Shown here in pieces: positions 42,836 to 56,400 of a stretch of DNA of 64,000 nt (position 1 is its first letter; each line of letters begins with the position of its first letter). Origin of the DNA: Chondrus crispus (taxonomy: Eukaryota > Rhodophyta > Florideophyceae > Gigartinales > Gigartinaceae); NCBI RefSeq assembly GCF_000350225.1, contig NW_005179258.1, positions 386,244 through 450,243 on the forward strand, given 5' to 3'. A program made the position numbers and the translations under genes. Under the pieces are notes generated by a model. It worked only from the letters and a program-made list of their open reading frames with translations, ran no database searches and was not told the DNA's origin.

Positions 42836-44663
42836 CCCATGCTTTACGGCCGAACCGGCCGAGGGTACAGTGGAGGACGAGGAAAGTTTTGACGTGATAG
42901 ACGACATCCTCGCTCTTAAGGGGGGGACCGCCCCTGATCGCCTCGATCAATTACAAGCTGTCACTCCGGAGGAGCTCATTCGCGAGCAAGCCGTCGACCC
43001 CTTCTGCAATCGCATCAAGGAAGAAATGGACGCCGGAAAGGTGAGAACGTTCAGCGTGGAGACCGAGGAATTCGAAGGAACTCTATGCCGTACCGCGGCA
43101 GAGTTTGTACAAGTGGTGATACCACAATCATTAAGGGACCGCGTCCTAGGGTTGAGCCACTACGCAAAATTGGCAGGCCACCGGGGAGGCAGGAAACTTT
43201 ACAAGACATTGAGAAGATATTTTTATTGGCCTACGATGGCCCTAGACTGCTACGCAGTCGCGAAGAATTGCGCCGCATGTGCGCGGGAAAGGGTGAAGTT
43301 AAGAAGAAACACGAAGGAAATGAAGCTGTTCACGCCCAAAGCCCCGCTGGAGTTTGTCGCCATCGACATCCTCGGCGAGTTAATTACAACTAAACGAGGG
43401 AATCGGTATATTCTCGTGATCAGCGATCGATACTCGAAACTGGTACGAACCGTACCGTTGAAGAAGATATCAGCTGCGCACATCGCACAAGCCTTCGTTC
43501 ACCATTGGGTATTCGTGTACGGACCGCCGGTCAAGCTGCTGTCCGACAATGGAACACAGTTCACAGCCCGGTTCTTTCAGAATGCCTGCCGAATTCTCCG
43601 CATACGCAATGTGTTCACGACTATGTACCACCCGCAAGCCAACGGCCAAGTTGAGAGGTTTAACCGCACGCTGACTTCCGCGTTGCGAAAATATGTTGGA
43701 GAGAATCCCAAGGACTGGGACCTATTTAGCGACGCTGTGACGTTTGCATACAACACGCAAGTTCATCGAACTACGAACACGAACATTGCACCCTTCGAGC
43801 TGGTGTTAGCTCGGGCGCCGAGAAGCATTGCGTTACAAGCGCAGCCAAGTTTGGAAGGATTTAGCTCGAATCGAGGGTATTACCTGAAATGGCAGTCGTG
43901 GTTGGAAAGCCTGATGAAAGGCGCTGATAAGAGCCTGCGAAAAGAACAAGCGCGCTACAAGCGAAACTTTGACGCAAGGCTTCGCAAACCGAAGTATGAC
44001 ATCCCCTCAGGATCCTACGTTTTCCTCCGGAAGGAACAGGGGACCGCAACAGAACCTAGACATAAGCTCGCACAAGTTGCCACGGGACCGTATGCAGTCA
44101 AGAAATCAGATAAGAACACGGTTGTCGTCGCCATAGGCGACCAAGAAGAGCGGGTTTCGCGAGATAGAGTCGAATTAGCCCCTAGTCCCATGGACTACAT
44201 GCCGATATCAGGCCTACGACAGGCTCTACAGTTCCTCAGCGGACGCGAGGGGAATCAAGAACGCGACGCGATGGAGAGTGAGGAAGGTCCTCCCACGCGA
44301 GCGCAGATGTTAGAGGACGAGGAAGATGTTGTCAGTCGAAACCTGTCAGCGGAGATACCGCAAGACTTACGAAGGACAAGTAATTCAGAAGAGTTGGAGG
44401 AGTCGGAGAATCATCAGGAGGGGGAAGAAATTAACCCCAGACGCGAGGAAGAAAATGAGAATGCCGAGTACGTGATAGAAAAGATCATCGATCACGGGTA
44501 TCAAGATGAGGAATTAGTCCTCAGGGTGAAATGGTATGGATATGAGACGAAGGACGCGACGTGGGAACCAGTCGCGCAATTACCGCGCAGCGCCGTGGTG
44601 AGATATTTCCGAAGGAAGAAGTTATCCTTGCCGCCGCAAGTCGGACGCGCCCAAGCGGGGTAA
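42836..44663 (+). CDS. Pol of element B, 3' part (integrase, chromodomain)
   Basis: Continues B pol after the C insertion. Visible parts: a linker, the integrase zinc region (HYAKLAGH...CAAC), the integrase core with LSDNGTQF and HPQANGQVERFNRTL, a C-terminal domain, an acidic Glu-rich linker and a chromodomain near 44,465-44,630 with VKWYGYETKDATWEP. This part is open throughout. Confidence 0.88.
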
Positions 44664-47600
44664 CACCCGTTGGGATGTCGTCAAGTGGGAATTGGTACTT
44701 TGAGACGCGGCGCGAAGACAGGGAAGAGTGGTGCTCACAGGAGTCGGGACAGCAGAGAGTAAGGAGATGGAGGGAAGAAGTGAGATAGGCAATTTTCCCT
44801 TGACCGCTGCACATGTAGAGAGCGGCGAGTGTCGCCCTCCAAAGAAATGGAGGAGTTACTGTAGTCTCCGGTGTAGATAATACGCAAATTACGTATGATC
44901 ACGCGTAGCGGTCGTGCGCACGTGATATGACATTTGGATCAGTGATCCGCCCCGGTCCAATTTGATTTGATGAAAATTCAATGAGGCATTTTAAGAATGG
45001 ACAAAACGGACAATTGTCGTACGGGAAAATGCGAAACACAGAAGTAGAAGTGCAGTGTGAATTTTAACGAAAGTTAAAGGAACGGTACCGCTGGTCGAGA
45101 GTACAGGACGTGGAGATATTCGCGAAGTCAAGTTCGAGCATCTGCGACGGGCTGCAACACGCCACCGACGCCGCCCGTGCTCCGACTGAGTCGCAAGGAA
45201 GTCCTGATGGGAACGCCGATGACGTACAGCAGTCGTGCGCGCGGTTCCACCTCTAACGGGTTTCTGATTTTCCTTTGTCGTCAATGTTTATGTTTTGCTT
45301 GTATCGCTCAACAGGACCTCGTTACCGAGGAGAAGTAGAAGGAAATAGATCGTTTGGTAGACGACCGACGATCGTCGCAAAAAGACTTCAGGCAAGCATG
45401 CGAGAAGGCACAAAACGACGCCCTGTGTCGCGGGCTGTTCGCAATTGAGGGCGAGCCGAAGAAGCAACACCGTGTCGCAAGCTCATGGTATCACGCGAGC
45501 AATTACACGACTGACTTCGTCATCGACGAGAAGGTTAATGTGTCAACACAATCAGAAAGGATGGGTTTCACCGCGTGCACATTCGTTTCGTCCCACGAGC
45601 GACCTATGTACCCGCCTACCCCCAAGTCCTTCTTTCTCTTCTTTTGCTTTTGTTTTGTTTTCGTTTTCTGTCTCTTTTCTTTTTTTCGTTTCTTTTGTGA
45701 CATGCAGGGCACAGACCCCGAACCACGGGGAGCGGAAAGAAAGCTGCGCGACGTGCGCCGGTCGACGTCCTTGCTAGGAAGACTTACGAACCGACGATCG
45801 CCACTAATCTACGACGCGTTGGTTCAAGTGGAGACGGAGAGCCAAGTGTCTGTTCGTTTTGCGAGGACGCCAAATTGCGAGACTCCCCCTGCCTGTCAGG
45901 AATAATGTGCTGCGTGAGGAGCTGGAAGGATGTCCGAAGAACATAAAAAGAATATGTATATACATGTATACAATGCAGTGACTGGAGTCACGCACGAAAT
46001 CGAAGGAGCGGATTGCTGTCGCTCGTTGGAATGGGGGATGTCGTGGCACAAGCAAGGGTGGAGACTTTCGGTCCGTCACCGTCTTAAACCACCTGGAAAG
46101 GTGCGCGCGTTAACGCACGAAACTATACTGCACGGAGTAGGTGAATTGTTCGCTCGCCGTTTCCCTACAATGATAACGAAAATCGGCTTGCCGCCGTTAC
46201 TGAGGAGGTCACATTTCGTGGCATCTCGTTCGAAGAAGACAGTATTCGTCAAAGACAGGCGTGTCATGAAGTGATACGAGCTCCGGCGCCCTTTACGAAT
46301 CTTTTTATTGTTGCAGTGTCGACGCCAGGAAGATTAGAACCATGGCCACCGATTTCTGTTGACGGTCGCGGACACGAGTGGCCTCGGTCGCACGACAACC
46401 AAACGAGGAAAAGAATGAGGATTTATCCCCACACTCCGCCTACGTAGCACCCCCGAAGTTCAGAAGCTGGTAATGATTTCCGAGACTGGATGTCTGAAAT
46501 ACTTCCCGCAGTGTCCCCCGACAGTTACGAGGGTATCCACAAAATGAACGTCTCGTTCAAATCCCGACTACAGGCTGAGGACACTGCCAAACACCTGTAC
46601 ACGTGTCAAATTCGTGCACGACACTTTGTCCTTGCAAGGCTTAAATTGCGATGAAGCCTCTGAGCCAAGGCCCAGACCCCTGTGACTCCCGTCGTCGTCG
46701 TCGACATTTCGAGGCCTGCGTGTCAGCGACGACAAAAGGGAAATGACGGCGCCGACTTCGTGCCGACGACGTGGTGGTGGTCAGAGGACATAATAGAGGA
46801 CACATTGACACCACTTCATTTCACATGAGGCAGCCACGAGGACAACTCGACGACAACGTCACAAAGGAAAGAGGGACTGTAAGGACAGTGTAGCTCGAGA
46901 ACACGGCCCCACCGGCTGCAATGGATACAAGGCCAAAGCAACCAAACCTCGGGGACGCCGCACACTTCGGTGGGGTCGGCTCCGTAAGAACAACAAGTGC
47001 TCGACGAGGACAGACGCGTTCCCAGGTGATGCAAGTCTAGCCGCGCCTTCAGAAATTTTATTGGGGAATGTAGAAACGTGAGTTAACGAGACAACCCGGA
47101 TCGCGAGGTGTAAACCTCCTGAGATCGGATACCGGGAACAATGAGGTAGAGAAAAAATGTTACGACAAAGTAGCTGCTGAGACGTGGACGTCAATTGACA
47201 TGACGTTGGTGGGTCGAAAGGGAAGTGCAAATATAGAGAAGACACACGGATAACGCGCACATGGCCACTCACTGCCAGTGAACAGGGAAGAGCGCGCCGC
47301 GCTCGCTTTAATGACGTCCTCGCACACGGCGATTGCTACAAGGATCCCGTGTACCCGTTGCGACACTCCCAAGACACTCGCCACGAGAGGTCGACGGACA
47401 AGGTGGAAAGGAACATTTCAAATATTCTTACAAGGTTCGCGTGCCAGGCGCGGGAAAGGAGGAGCGAAGGCCACGCTTTAGAGTGAAGGGATTACACAGT
47501 ACTCCCCCCCGCCGACGACGCGCAGAACTTAAGGAAAATCAGGGAACTCGAGGACGGTTTGACGCCGTCATTTTGAGATGGGGAAGTTGCCGGACGCGGT

Positions 47601-48147
47601 GAAAAAGAGGAGGGCATCGTAGTAGGTCTAGGCTGAGGTCGATCACAGCCCCGACAGTCGAACAAGGCATCTACGCATCTGCCGCACAGCGCTCGCTGAG
47701 CGCGCCCAAGGAATGGAATACCCAGGGTATTGTCAATGCCACACCGCTCGAAATGGGTTGTAGGTGAAATAGGGCTCTTGTTGTCATACTACCTGCAGAT
47801 ATTTGTTGACTTGATTGGAAAGGAGGGAAAGCCGCGCCACGGCTGCGGTAAAGAGGAGGAAATTGCGGTAAAGAGGAGGAAATTGGGAAAAAGAGGACGA
47901 AATTGGGAAAAAGAGGGGGAGATTGACAGAAGATGATGTGCAAACGAAAGGGCGGCGTGCATACAATAAGAGGAGGAAGTCTACGGACCAAGGTGTGACC
48001 GGAGACGGATGGAGGCATGTTGCAAAGAAAATGAAAAAGGAAAAAAAGAGAGAGGAGGAAGCTGAGGAGGAGAGAACGCATATTTACTCTCACAAAAGGG
48101 GTAATGAGTCGAAAATGGGTCATGAGGGATCGGCCGTGAACAGCAGA
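44664..48147. other. Long non-coding block of element B
   Basis: 3.5 kb between the pol tail and the end of the antisense ORF, matching in place and partly in sequence the block in element C. A 183-codon frame at 45354-45905 (plus) runs through a T-rich tract at 45630-45708 that ends ACATGCAG, a good splice-acceptor-like sequence; a second lies at about 46,292-46,317 (TTATTGTTGCAG). No known domain is visible. Confidence 0.5.
47845..47924. repeat. 20-bp minisatellite, four units
   Basis: Four 20-bp purine-rich units in tandem: the first two identical, the last two slightly diverged. It lies in the non-coding block of element B. Confidence 0.85.
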
Positions 48148-49903
48148 TCAACGGGACGGAGCACCGGAGCCGCTTTCCTTCGGCAGAGAGGTGAGGAGAC
48201 GGGCGAGGACGCGTAGGTCCTCCACAGTTGCACCCTGCAGTGCCTCTGCCTCTACGCCATGGGCCCGGAGAAGTCGATGATAGACGCCTGAGGCGGTGTT
48301 GTTTTCTTTGGGAACTGAGGGTGAAGGAAGAGCCAAGGCAGGCGTGACGGGTGGCTCCTCACGTACAGGGGAAGTCTGACGTGGGGTCGGACCCACGTCA
48401 GACGGCGGCACTTCCCGAACTGATAGGGTTTTGGTTGAGTTTGTTGAGGGAAAGACGACGCGAGGAGGACTTCCGCGTGTAGATGGGCCCACCGGAGGGG
48501 GGCGTGGCAGTGAAAGAGCCGGCTGAGGTGGAATTGCAGGCAAAGACGGCTCGGTGAGACAAGGCGTTGGGGACTGTACGTCCGGCGTGGAAGGTTGGAC
48601 CGCGGAACGAGGAGACGAAGGCCCGGACGGTCGAGAGCACACGCTCTCTGCACGAGGGTCCACGCATCGCTCGGGAACCGCGTCGGGGATGGGGTTTTGA
48701 TTCCCGAACTGTCGACTCAGTCGAGCTTCTGAGGATGAGCACAACGTCGACGTCCAAGGGTTAAACCAGACGAAGTCGCCCGCTGCGCTGTGACTACGTC
48801 CGGGAGAAAAGGAGGGAAGGAGCGGGAAGAGTTGTGAGGGGGAACGCTGTCCCAGTCGATCTGCCTAATTTTGTAGAGCAGCGAGTGCAACTCGAGGTCG
48901 ATGTCGGCGCCACCCAGGGGGAAAGTGTAATCCAGAAGGCACATGAGCTCAACGAGCTTCGGGGGAGGGTACCACAGACGCCAACAATCATACGCCTCCC
49001 AAAGCAAGGTGCCAGCGACCTTCACGCACCACTCGGTCATGAAGACAACCAACAACCCGTATCGGGGGTCGTTCAGGTGGCTGCCGAAGTAGGTAAGGAT
49101 GGGGCTCAATTCCGACCAAAATCCTTGGCAGACTTCAAACTGACCCCACCATGAGGGAAGCTGCTGGTTTCGGTTGACGTAGTGTGACCGCGCGATCTCC
49201 CCCGCCTCGATCATTTGGTATGCCAGGAAGTATCCTGTGTCCGACCTCATTTTGCACTCGTACCGAACGGTGTGTTGGAAGAAGAAGAGGTTCCCGCGTT
49301 TCATGCGCCGGAAATTGACAGGGAGAATCGCACGCGTCCACGACATTGCGTCATTCGTCACTATCAATTGGTTATGCCATAAGCAGTCCAACTGCGTTGA
49401 CTGTAAAGATAATGGCGCTCCCCCTCCGTGCGGAATCTCCACGTGTCGCAGCCGAAGGAAGGAGGAATAAGGGTGTCGGTCAAATAGAGGTCAAGCCGGG
49501 CAAGTACAGTGTCCATGAATCGCAGGGACAAGGTGCGACGGCCGCGTGGAGAGGAGTGACGAAGGATGGAGGTCGGAATGGCAATGCGGGCGCGCCAGTC
49601 AAAAGTGCGAATGGCTTGTACGGGTAGTTGACCGGGTAACATGCCAGCGCCGTCTGCAAAACTATGTTCGATGGCAGCAACATCGCGGACGCCCACAGGG
49701 GAGAACCACTGGGAAGAGGCAAATAGGGAAGGATGTTCACGCATGGATTTGTCTTGTAGCTCTTCGAGCGAGGCGTATCGACGGGCTACCCAAGAACAAT
49801 GGTAGCCCGAATGGAAGGCCGGGTCGGTAGGGTTGGTAACAGGAGGTAGACGGGGTATGGAAGGAAGACCCCGGGGCACTTCGGGCTTGCGAGGAAACCC
49901 CAC
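48148..49903 (-). CDS. Antisense accessory ORF of element B
   Basis: Homologue of the 554-residue ORF of element C, opposite to B gag-pol and just inside the 3' LTR. It shares FADGAGMLPGQLPVQAI, PPSFGCDTWRFRTEGER and MRSDTGYFLAYQM blocks and a Pro/Ser-rich C-terminal part ending in a short helix. A couple of interruptions. Function unknown. Confidence 0.7.
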
Positions 49904-50085
49904 ACAGGGACGCTGACGGGTGGCACTATCGTCCGAGTGTTTCGACGGAGAAGGAAGAATGGTATTTTCGTCTTACCCTTGTAAGAACGCCGCGCAGAGT
50001 GATTGATGACTGGGAAACACGGTAAGGAACGGCAGGAGATTATGCGATGGCTTGGCGCTGTACAAGGGCGCTCAGGAGGGGGATA

Positions 50086-50539
50086 TGTAGTGCAATAGTG
50101 GGCTCTACAGGGGGGTGAAAAGGAAGGAAAATATTTGGATTTGGATATGAAAAGTAGTCCGGGTTGGGGGGACACACGTGTGAATAATTGCACAGTTTTA
50201 ATTTTTAATTATTTTATTTAGTTAATTAGTTGGCATTAATTTTGCTGACACTAGATTAGATCTAGGATCTAGCGCCGCGAGCTACTGTAGTGGCTCCGGC
50301 AGGGCGATATATACCTTAGCCCTCTGACCACCAAGTCAGTAAAGGTAACCCGAGTTGCCGGAGTTGAATGTCGCCTTGGTCGAAGTCCGTCTCTACCAAG
50401 ACGCTCCCTTTTACCTAAGCCTACGGCATCCTCTATCGCTCGGGGGTTCCTTTTCTTTTTCCTTTATTCCCTATCCTTTTCTATCTCTAATTCCACCTAT
50501 GTTTCCCTTATCTTGTGGTGGTGCCATCGGCCTCGGTTG
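50086..50539 (+). repeat. 3' LTR of element B, cut by the assembly gap
   Basis: Starts TGTAGTGCAATAG after the purine tract AGGAGGGGGATA and matches element C LTRs closely up to the N run. It has GATATATACC, the symmetric TATA motif. Confidence 0.8.
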
Positions 50540-50745
50540 NNNNNNNNNNNNNNNNNNNNNNNNNNNNNNNNNNNNNNNNNNNNNNNNNNNNNNNNNNNNN
50601 NNNNNNNNNNNNNNNNNNNNNNNNNNNNNNNNNNNNNNNNNNNNNNNNNNNNNNNNNNNNNNNNNNNNNNNNNNNNNNNNNNNNNNNNNNNNNNNNNNNN
50701 NNNNNNNNNNNNNNNNNNNNNNNNNNNNNNNNNNNNNNNNNNNNN
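50540..50745. other. Assembly gap (206 N)
   Basis: Unknown sequence. Left of it is a B-type LTR, right of it an E-type LTR, so the gap hides the true boundary between the two elements and possibly more. Confidence 0.95.
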
Positions 50746-51160
50746 GCCATTACGGCGACGGGGGGCTATATAGTCAACCCGAGATTCAAAAGTAAAGAGG
50801 CACAAAGCCTCGGGTCTTTTACCTTGGTTTCTGGATTCCAGGTTGTAGCCTCGACTCGGTACTGGCTTGCCCATACCGACCGAGCCATCTACACTCCTGG
50901 AATCCCAACTGCCTTCCCCGCGCGTGTCGACCCTACCGCGCGAGCGCTACGCTAACTACTGTGCTGTCCGCTCTGATCGTCCTGTTTTTCCTTTAATTCT
51001 TCCTCCTTTTATTGCTGACTACGTTGCTACTTTTCTACCGCGCAAGCTGCGCCCGGACCCCGGTTCCGGTCATCCACCGGGTGGTCTCCCGAATTCCCTT
51101 ACCCGTCCGAACGCGCGTCGCTCTGCCTACAGCCGCCACACGTGGCTGTAGTGCACGACA
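50746..51160 (+). repeat. 5' LTR of element E, 3' part
   Basis: The visible right part of the LTR, ending GTAGTGCACGACA directly before the primer site. It contains CTATATAG near 50,766. Its sequence is unlike the right half of the B/C LTRs. Confidence 0.75.
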
Positions 51161-51296
51161 TTTTGGTCTCCCGACCTAGAAACAGTCGATACTCTCGTGC
51201 ATCCGAGTGTCCTCTTTCTTCCCATCCATCCTTCACTGACCTACTTTCCCTTTCTATCTCTCCTCCCTCACGCACCGATCGTTAGGTATAATCGCC

Positions 51297-53374
51297 ATGG
51301 TGACCGGCTCCGAGTCGTCCCATGACACTTGTCCGAGAGACGTCCCAGCGCCCGTCGCGGCGTGGATCACGCCGAACCGCCGCGAAGGACTCCGTGAAGC
51401 CGAGAGGTTCTCTCTCAACTTAATCGAGGAGAAACTCAACTCGCACACCGCCAAGAAACGGGAGATGCTGGACAGCCTTGTAGCTGGTAAGATCGCTGCT
51501 CAGGCGGAGGTACAGTCCCAACAGGGACGAGATCGCCTAGCCGCACTAGAAGGCGTTCTCACGCGTGCGTGGCAGAAGGACATCGGGTCCACCGTCGACA
51601 AGACGCTCCTTCCTCTACGGGAGGAAGTAGATCGCCTGACGCAGGAAGTCAACGACCTCCGTCGGCGTAACCTCGCCTTGGAAACGGCGCAGATACGACC
51701 GCCCCCGGTAGACAAGATGAGTCGACCGCGTCGAAGCCAAGACCTAACCCGCAGCTACATGCGTTACAACCGTTGGACGAAAATCTACTGTTCGCCGACG
51801 TCACGAAATCGGCTCTCACGGCCGCCGGGATCCCGTTCCCCGATCCCCTGACGATGCAGGGACAACGAGATCCTCTCCCGGACCTAACGGCCACCCGAGG
51901 CCCGTCGCCAAGATCGTCCCGCGACAAGAAGGTCAAGACCGAAGGCCGCCGTCACAAGTCCGGCCACGGAAGCCGACCTGAACCGGAGGATTTCTCCAGT
52001 TACTCGGGGGGATCCCCGCCCTCGGCTTCAGAATCCGACTCCGATTCGGACTCCGAAGTCGAGGCATTCACGGCACCCCAACCGACCTTCGGCCCTAAGG
52101 CGAAGGGTGTCACGGTGTGGAAACCGACCAACCACCGCTTCCGCGGCGCGTGTAATTATCGAGCTTACCGTCTCGTGAATACCGACCCCACCGTCGATGC
52201 AAAGGTGTACGCCACGACGCGTAAGCGCGTGCAATATCTCCTCGTCGTAATGGGAGAGTACAAGTTTAACGGGTCCGACCCGATCAAAGTCATCAGCTTT
52301 TTGGCTAGCTGTAAGGAGAATTTCGACAACGCAGAAATGTCGGAGGCAATGGCTCTCATGGCCTTGCCGCATCTTCTCAACCCACCGGCGAAGGAGGCGT
52401 ATGAATCCCATCGAGGATATTTCCGACGCAATCAAGGGATTGCGTCGTGGCCAGCAGCAGTGAACTGGTTGCTTCGTAGGTATGCTACGAATATTCAGAT
52501 CGAGCAAGCGCTCTCTGTAGTCCGGGATTTACGCCAAAAACCCGGCGAAGTCGAGACGGAGTATGCGACTCGTATGTTAACCGCCCTCGCGCGGTGTGGG
52601 GACATCCATTCCCCCTATGAACGCACTACCTTGTTCATACAGGGCCTCCTCCCGGCGATCAAGCCGTTGGTGCTCCAAGCAAGGAAGAATCGCCCCGGAT
52701 CCTCATTCGAAGACACGGTGGCCGAAGCCCGCGCTCAAGGGGCGGCCTACCGCGCGCAGACGGCTGGCGGAAGAAGACGCGTCGACTTCGCGAGACTCGC
52801 CGCCAAGCAAGTGTTGGCGATGGCAGACAGTATGCCCTCATCGACAACCGCGGGTCTGACCCCGAGCTATCACACCGGCCTGGACGCCGAGAACTTCCTC
52901 GCCAATGACGAGCTATTCGCCGCCGCAGCTGGGTCACTCTCCTTTCCCACCGAGGGATCCTCATTCAACGACAAGGATTCGTTGCTCTACGGAGAGCGGC
53001 GGCCGACCTACAAGGACCCGCCCCGGCTTCCGAGACCCCGCGAGAAGTCGCCCGGTTGGGGCGGTCGAGAAGGAACCCGGGACATGAAGACACCTTCCCC
53101 GCAAATCATCTGCTACACATGCTACAAAGTCGGGGATCATATTAACCCCGACTGTAGCATGAAGGTGCGCGATGGGTCGCTCGTCCCTCATAATTTTGAG
53201 AAGCTCACGGCGGCACAGAAGGCCCGTGTCCCGGCAGACGCGTACTTGCGCGCTGTAGCCCTCCTCAGTTTCGAGGCGAATCGGCTGATCGCACCCGTCT
53301 TGCCGTCGAAGTCTCCCTCCGCTTCGGAGAAGTCAAGCCCCCCGGGCGGCAAGACCGCACCTCCGAAAAATTAG
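51297..53374 (+). CDS. Gag region of element E
   Basis: The N-terminal coiled-coil part runs from an ATG at 51297. The capsid-like helical part follows, with KFNGSDPIKVISFL and SYEDTVAEARAQG-like blocks, and a Cys/His knuckle (CYTCYKVGDHINPDC) near 53,110 closes it. It has the same architecture as B and C Gag but is strongly diverged. About one interruption. Confidence 0.75.
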
Positions 53375-53454
53375 GAGACCCACAGCTGAAAATTGCTGAC
53401 ATTCCATCGCGGGACACCGCGTTACCTCCGCCCCCGAAACCGGCGATCCGCGTC

Positions 53455-56400
53455 TTGAGGCGGAGACACGCTCGCCAAGCGAGCCCCTCCAACCCCGATC
53501 TTACGGGCATGGGGACGCTTCGCCGACCGTGGCGTCTTAACAGCGGGAGGCGCTCCCCCGATGACAAGGCCGTCCAGCCAGTTTGTACACTGTCTCGACG
53601 TAATTACAGGGTCTACGCCGACCTTGGGATCACCACCTCCATCACGGTGCGTCAACTCACCATCCTGGACACGGGTGCCGGCTCCAATTTTGTCCGCGCC
53701 GACACCCTGCCCAAAGGATGGGAGAGCTTAATCGAACTGGGGGAAGTCCCGACGATCGCCGACGCGAACGGGCGGCCGTTACGAACAAGCGGGTCCATCA
53801 CTCTTGTTGTTAGACTAGCAACTCGCACCATGAAATGCAAGTTCATCGTGTGCGAGCGCCTGGCAGCCCCTGTCATCCTGGGCTGTGACTTTAACGACAA
53901 GTTCGTCGAGGCCATCCATCCACGTCAGAAGGTGGTCGAGCTCGATGATGGGACGAAAGTCCCCATCGTGAGAAAACCGGCAACTCGTCGAGCCGACGCA
54001 CCTCCGCTCCCCTCGGAGCAGGAGTATGAAAACGACCCGGGTCGAGTTTCCCCCAAACTCAAGGTTTCTCGTCCGGTTATCATACAACCCGGGACGCAAG
54101 CCTGGGTGCATGTGCCCAACGGTCGTACGGATCTCTCCGTATTGGAACCCAACCCGCAGCTATATGCGAAACACCGCGTCTCCCCGTCCAATGGGGCCGC
54201 GCACATCACCGCGCTTCGAGAGTTCAAGGTCTTGGTAGCCAACTTCGCCTCAGCCCCCAAGCGCCTCTCGAAGAACCAGGTGCTGGGGTACGTTACCCCT
54301 CATCCGCGTGCCATGATACGCACCGCGATGCCTCTCGACGCCCTCCTAGTGGCGGAATTTACAGAAGGGGACAAGCTCCAATCTGAGAAGGGGGAGAAGC
54401 TCCCCCCGGCTTCGTCGAACGGAGAACCCCAAGAGATTGACGCGGTCTCCCTCCAACATCTGCCGTCGCATGTCCGCACGCGAGTACGTGACATGCTTAC
54501 GCCGTACTCCCGTATGTGGAGTGGCAATCTCGGGGAAATCCGGGCTACGCAGCACCGGATCGAACTCAACCCCGGCTCGAAGCCGTTTCGATGTCAGCCA
54601 TATCGGGCTGGACCACGGTCTCGACAAGCCGAACAAGACGCCGTGGATGGGATGATCTCAAGCGGGGTCATCTCCCGATCACAATCAGAGTGGGCATCCC
54701 CGGTGGTTCTCATTCCCAAACCGGATGGATCCCTCCGTTTCTGCGTCGATTACAGACGTTTGAACGCGATGACAGTACGGGACACTTACCCGATTCCTCG
54801 CATGAACGAGTGTCTGGACTCGCTCGGCGAAGCGAACGTGTTCACAAATCTAGATTGTAACTCGGGCTATTGGCAAATCCCCGTTGCGGAAGAAGACCGT
54901 CCGAAAACCACGTTCACGTGTCATGCCGGTACATATCAATTCAACCGAATGCCGTTAGGGCTAATGCACGCGCCCGCCACATTCCAACGAATGTTGGACA
55001 TTCTCCTCTCCGGATACCGATGGAAGAGCTGTCTCATCTATCTAGATGACATTATCATATTCTCGAAGGATTATGAAACTCATCTCAAGGATGTCAAGGT
55101 TATTCTCTCTGCGTTACAAGAAGAGGTGTTATCACTGAAATTGAACAAGTATAAATTCTTTCAGGACTCCGTGGAGTACCTGTGCCACATCATCCGACCC
55201 GGGGAACTTCATGTCCACCCGAAGAATGTCTCGGCTTTGGCCGAGGGCCAGCCGCCACGAACCCAGACCGAGCTCCGCTCGTTTCTGGGTATGTGTAACG
55301 TGTACCGACGTTTCGTCGACCACTTCGCCAAGATTGCGGCACCGTTGACGTCCATGCTCAAGAAGGGAGAGCCCGATCGGCTCCCCGAACTGGACGAAGA
55401 TCGCAGGTCTGCCTTCGAAGCTCTGAAGACTTGCCTGACTTCTCCGCCGATCTTGCGACTACCGCGGCTGGGGCTACCGTATTCCGTCGACACGGATGCA
55501 TCCGACGCCCAACTCGGTTGCACTTTATTAAAGCAACACGAGGATGGTAACAGATACCCTGTTGGGTTCTGGTCGCGAACGCTCTCGTCGGCAGAAAGGA
55601 ATTACTCCACGACGGAGAAAGAATGTTTGGCTATCGTGTGGGCCATTCAGACGCTGCGTCCTTACTTGGAACGCGAGCGATTTACGGTCAACACCGACCA
55701 TCATTCCCTTCGCTGGTTAATGATTCTCGCCGACGCAAGCGGGCGTTTAGCACGGTGGCGCTTGTGCCTAGCCGAGTTTGACTTCGACGTCACGTACGTG
55801 GAGGGCATCAAGATTTGTCTCGCCGACGCCCTCAGTCGAATACCGTCTACAGGGGGCACAACCGTCCCCATCGACGAAGAAATACCGTGCTTCTCCGTTT
55901 TGGAGTTTCACGAAGACAAGCCGGAAGTGGAATCCGAGGAGTGGGACGACGACATTCACGACGGATGCTTCGCCCTCGCTCCCTCGGCGTCCAAGGCCGC
56001 AATTACACACGACGAGATTGTACTCGCTCAACACTCCGACCTGTTCTGTAAGGAGATCGCTTCCCATCTTAAGAAGGGGGAGGGTGTGGCCCAAATTCGC
56101 CTTTCCAAGTTCTTCATGAACAAGGAAGCGGTACTGTGTCGGAAAGCGCACCTTGACGGTGTTGAGCAAATCGTCGTACCAACCACTCTGCGCGAGCGAG
56201 TGTTATATATGGCGCATTACCCCGCCGCCTCGGGACATCCCGGAGGCAGGCGTCTGTTCTACATGTTAAGACAACGGTACTACTGGCGGAGTATGTCCGT
56301 CGACGCATACGCCACAGTCAGAAGATGCTCCGACTGTGCGAAAGCTCGCATTAAATTGCGTAAGCACAACGCGAAGTTGAAAACGTTCCCTCCGATGGGA

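Larger units (their letters stand above)
21813..50539 (+). mobile_element. Ty3/gypsy chromovirus B, split by element C
   Basis: Plus-strand element: 5' LTR 21813-22830, primer site, gag, pol interrupted at 27883 by element C and resuming at 42836, chromodomain, a 3.5-kb non-coding block, an antisense ORF at 48148-49903, a polypurine tract and a 3' LTR from 50086 into the gap. Without C it would be roughly 14 kb. It is broken, with several interruptions in gag, pol and the antisense ORF. The two LTRs differ visibly, including a block of about 25 bp present only in the 3' copy, so it is clearly older than C, or a recombinant. Confidence 0.85.

Noticed and set aside
50355-50955. ORFs crossing the N run
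   Set aside because: Built from unknown bases; they join two different LTRs.
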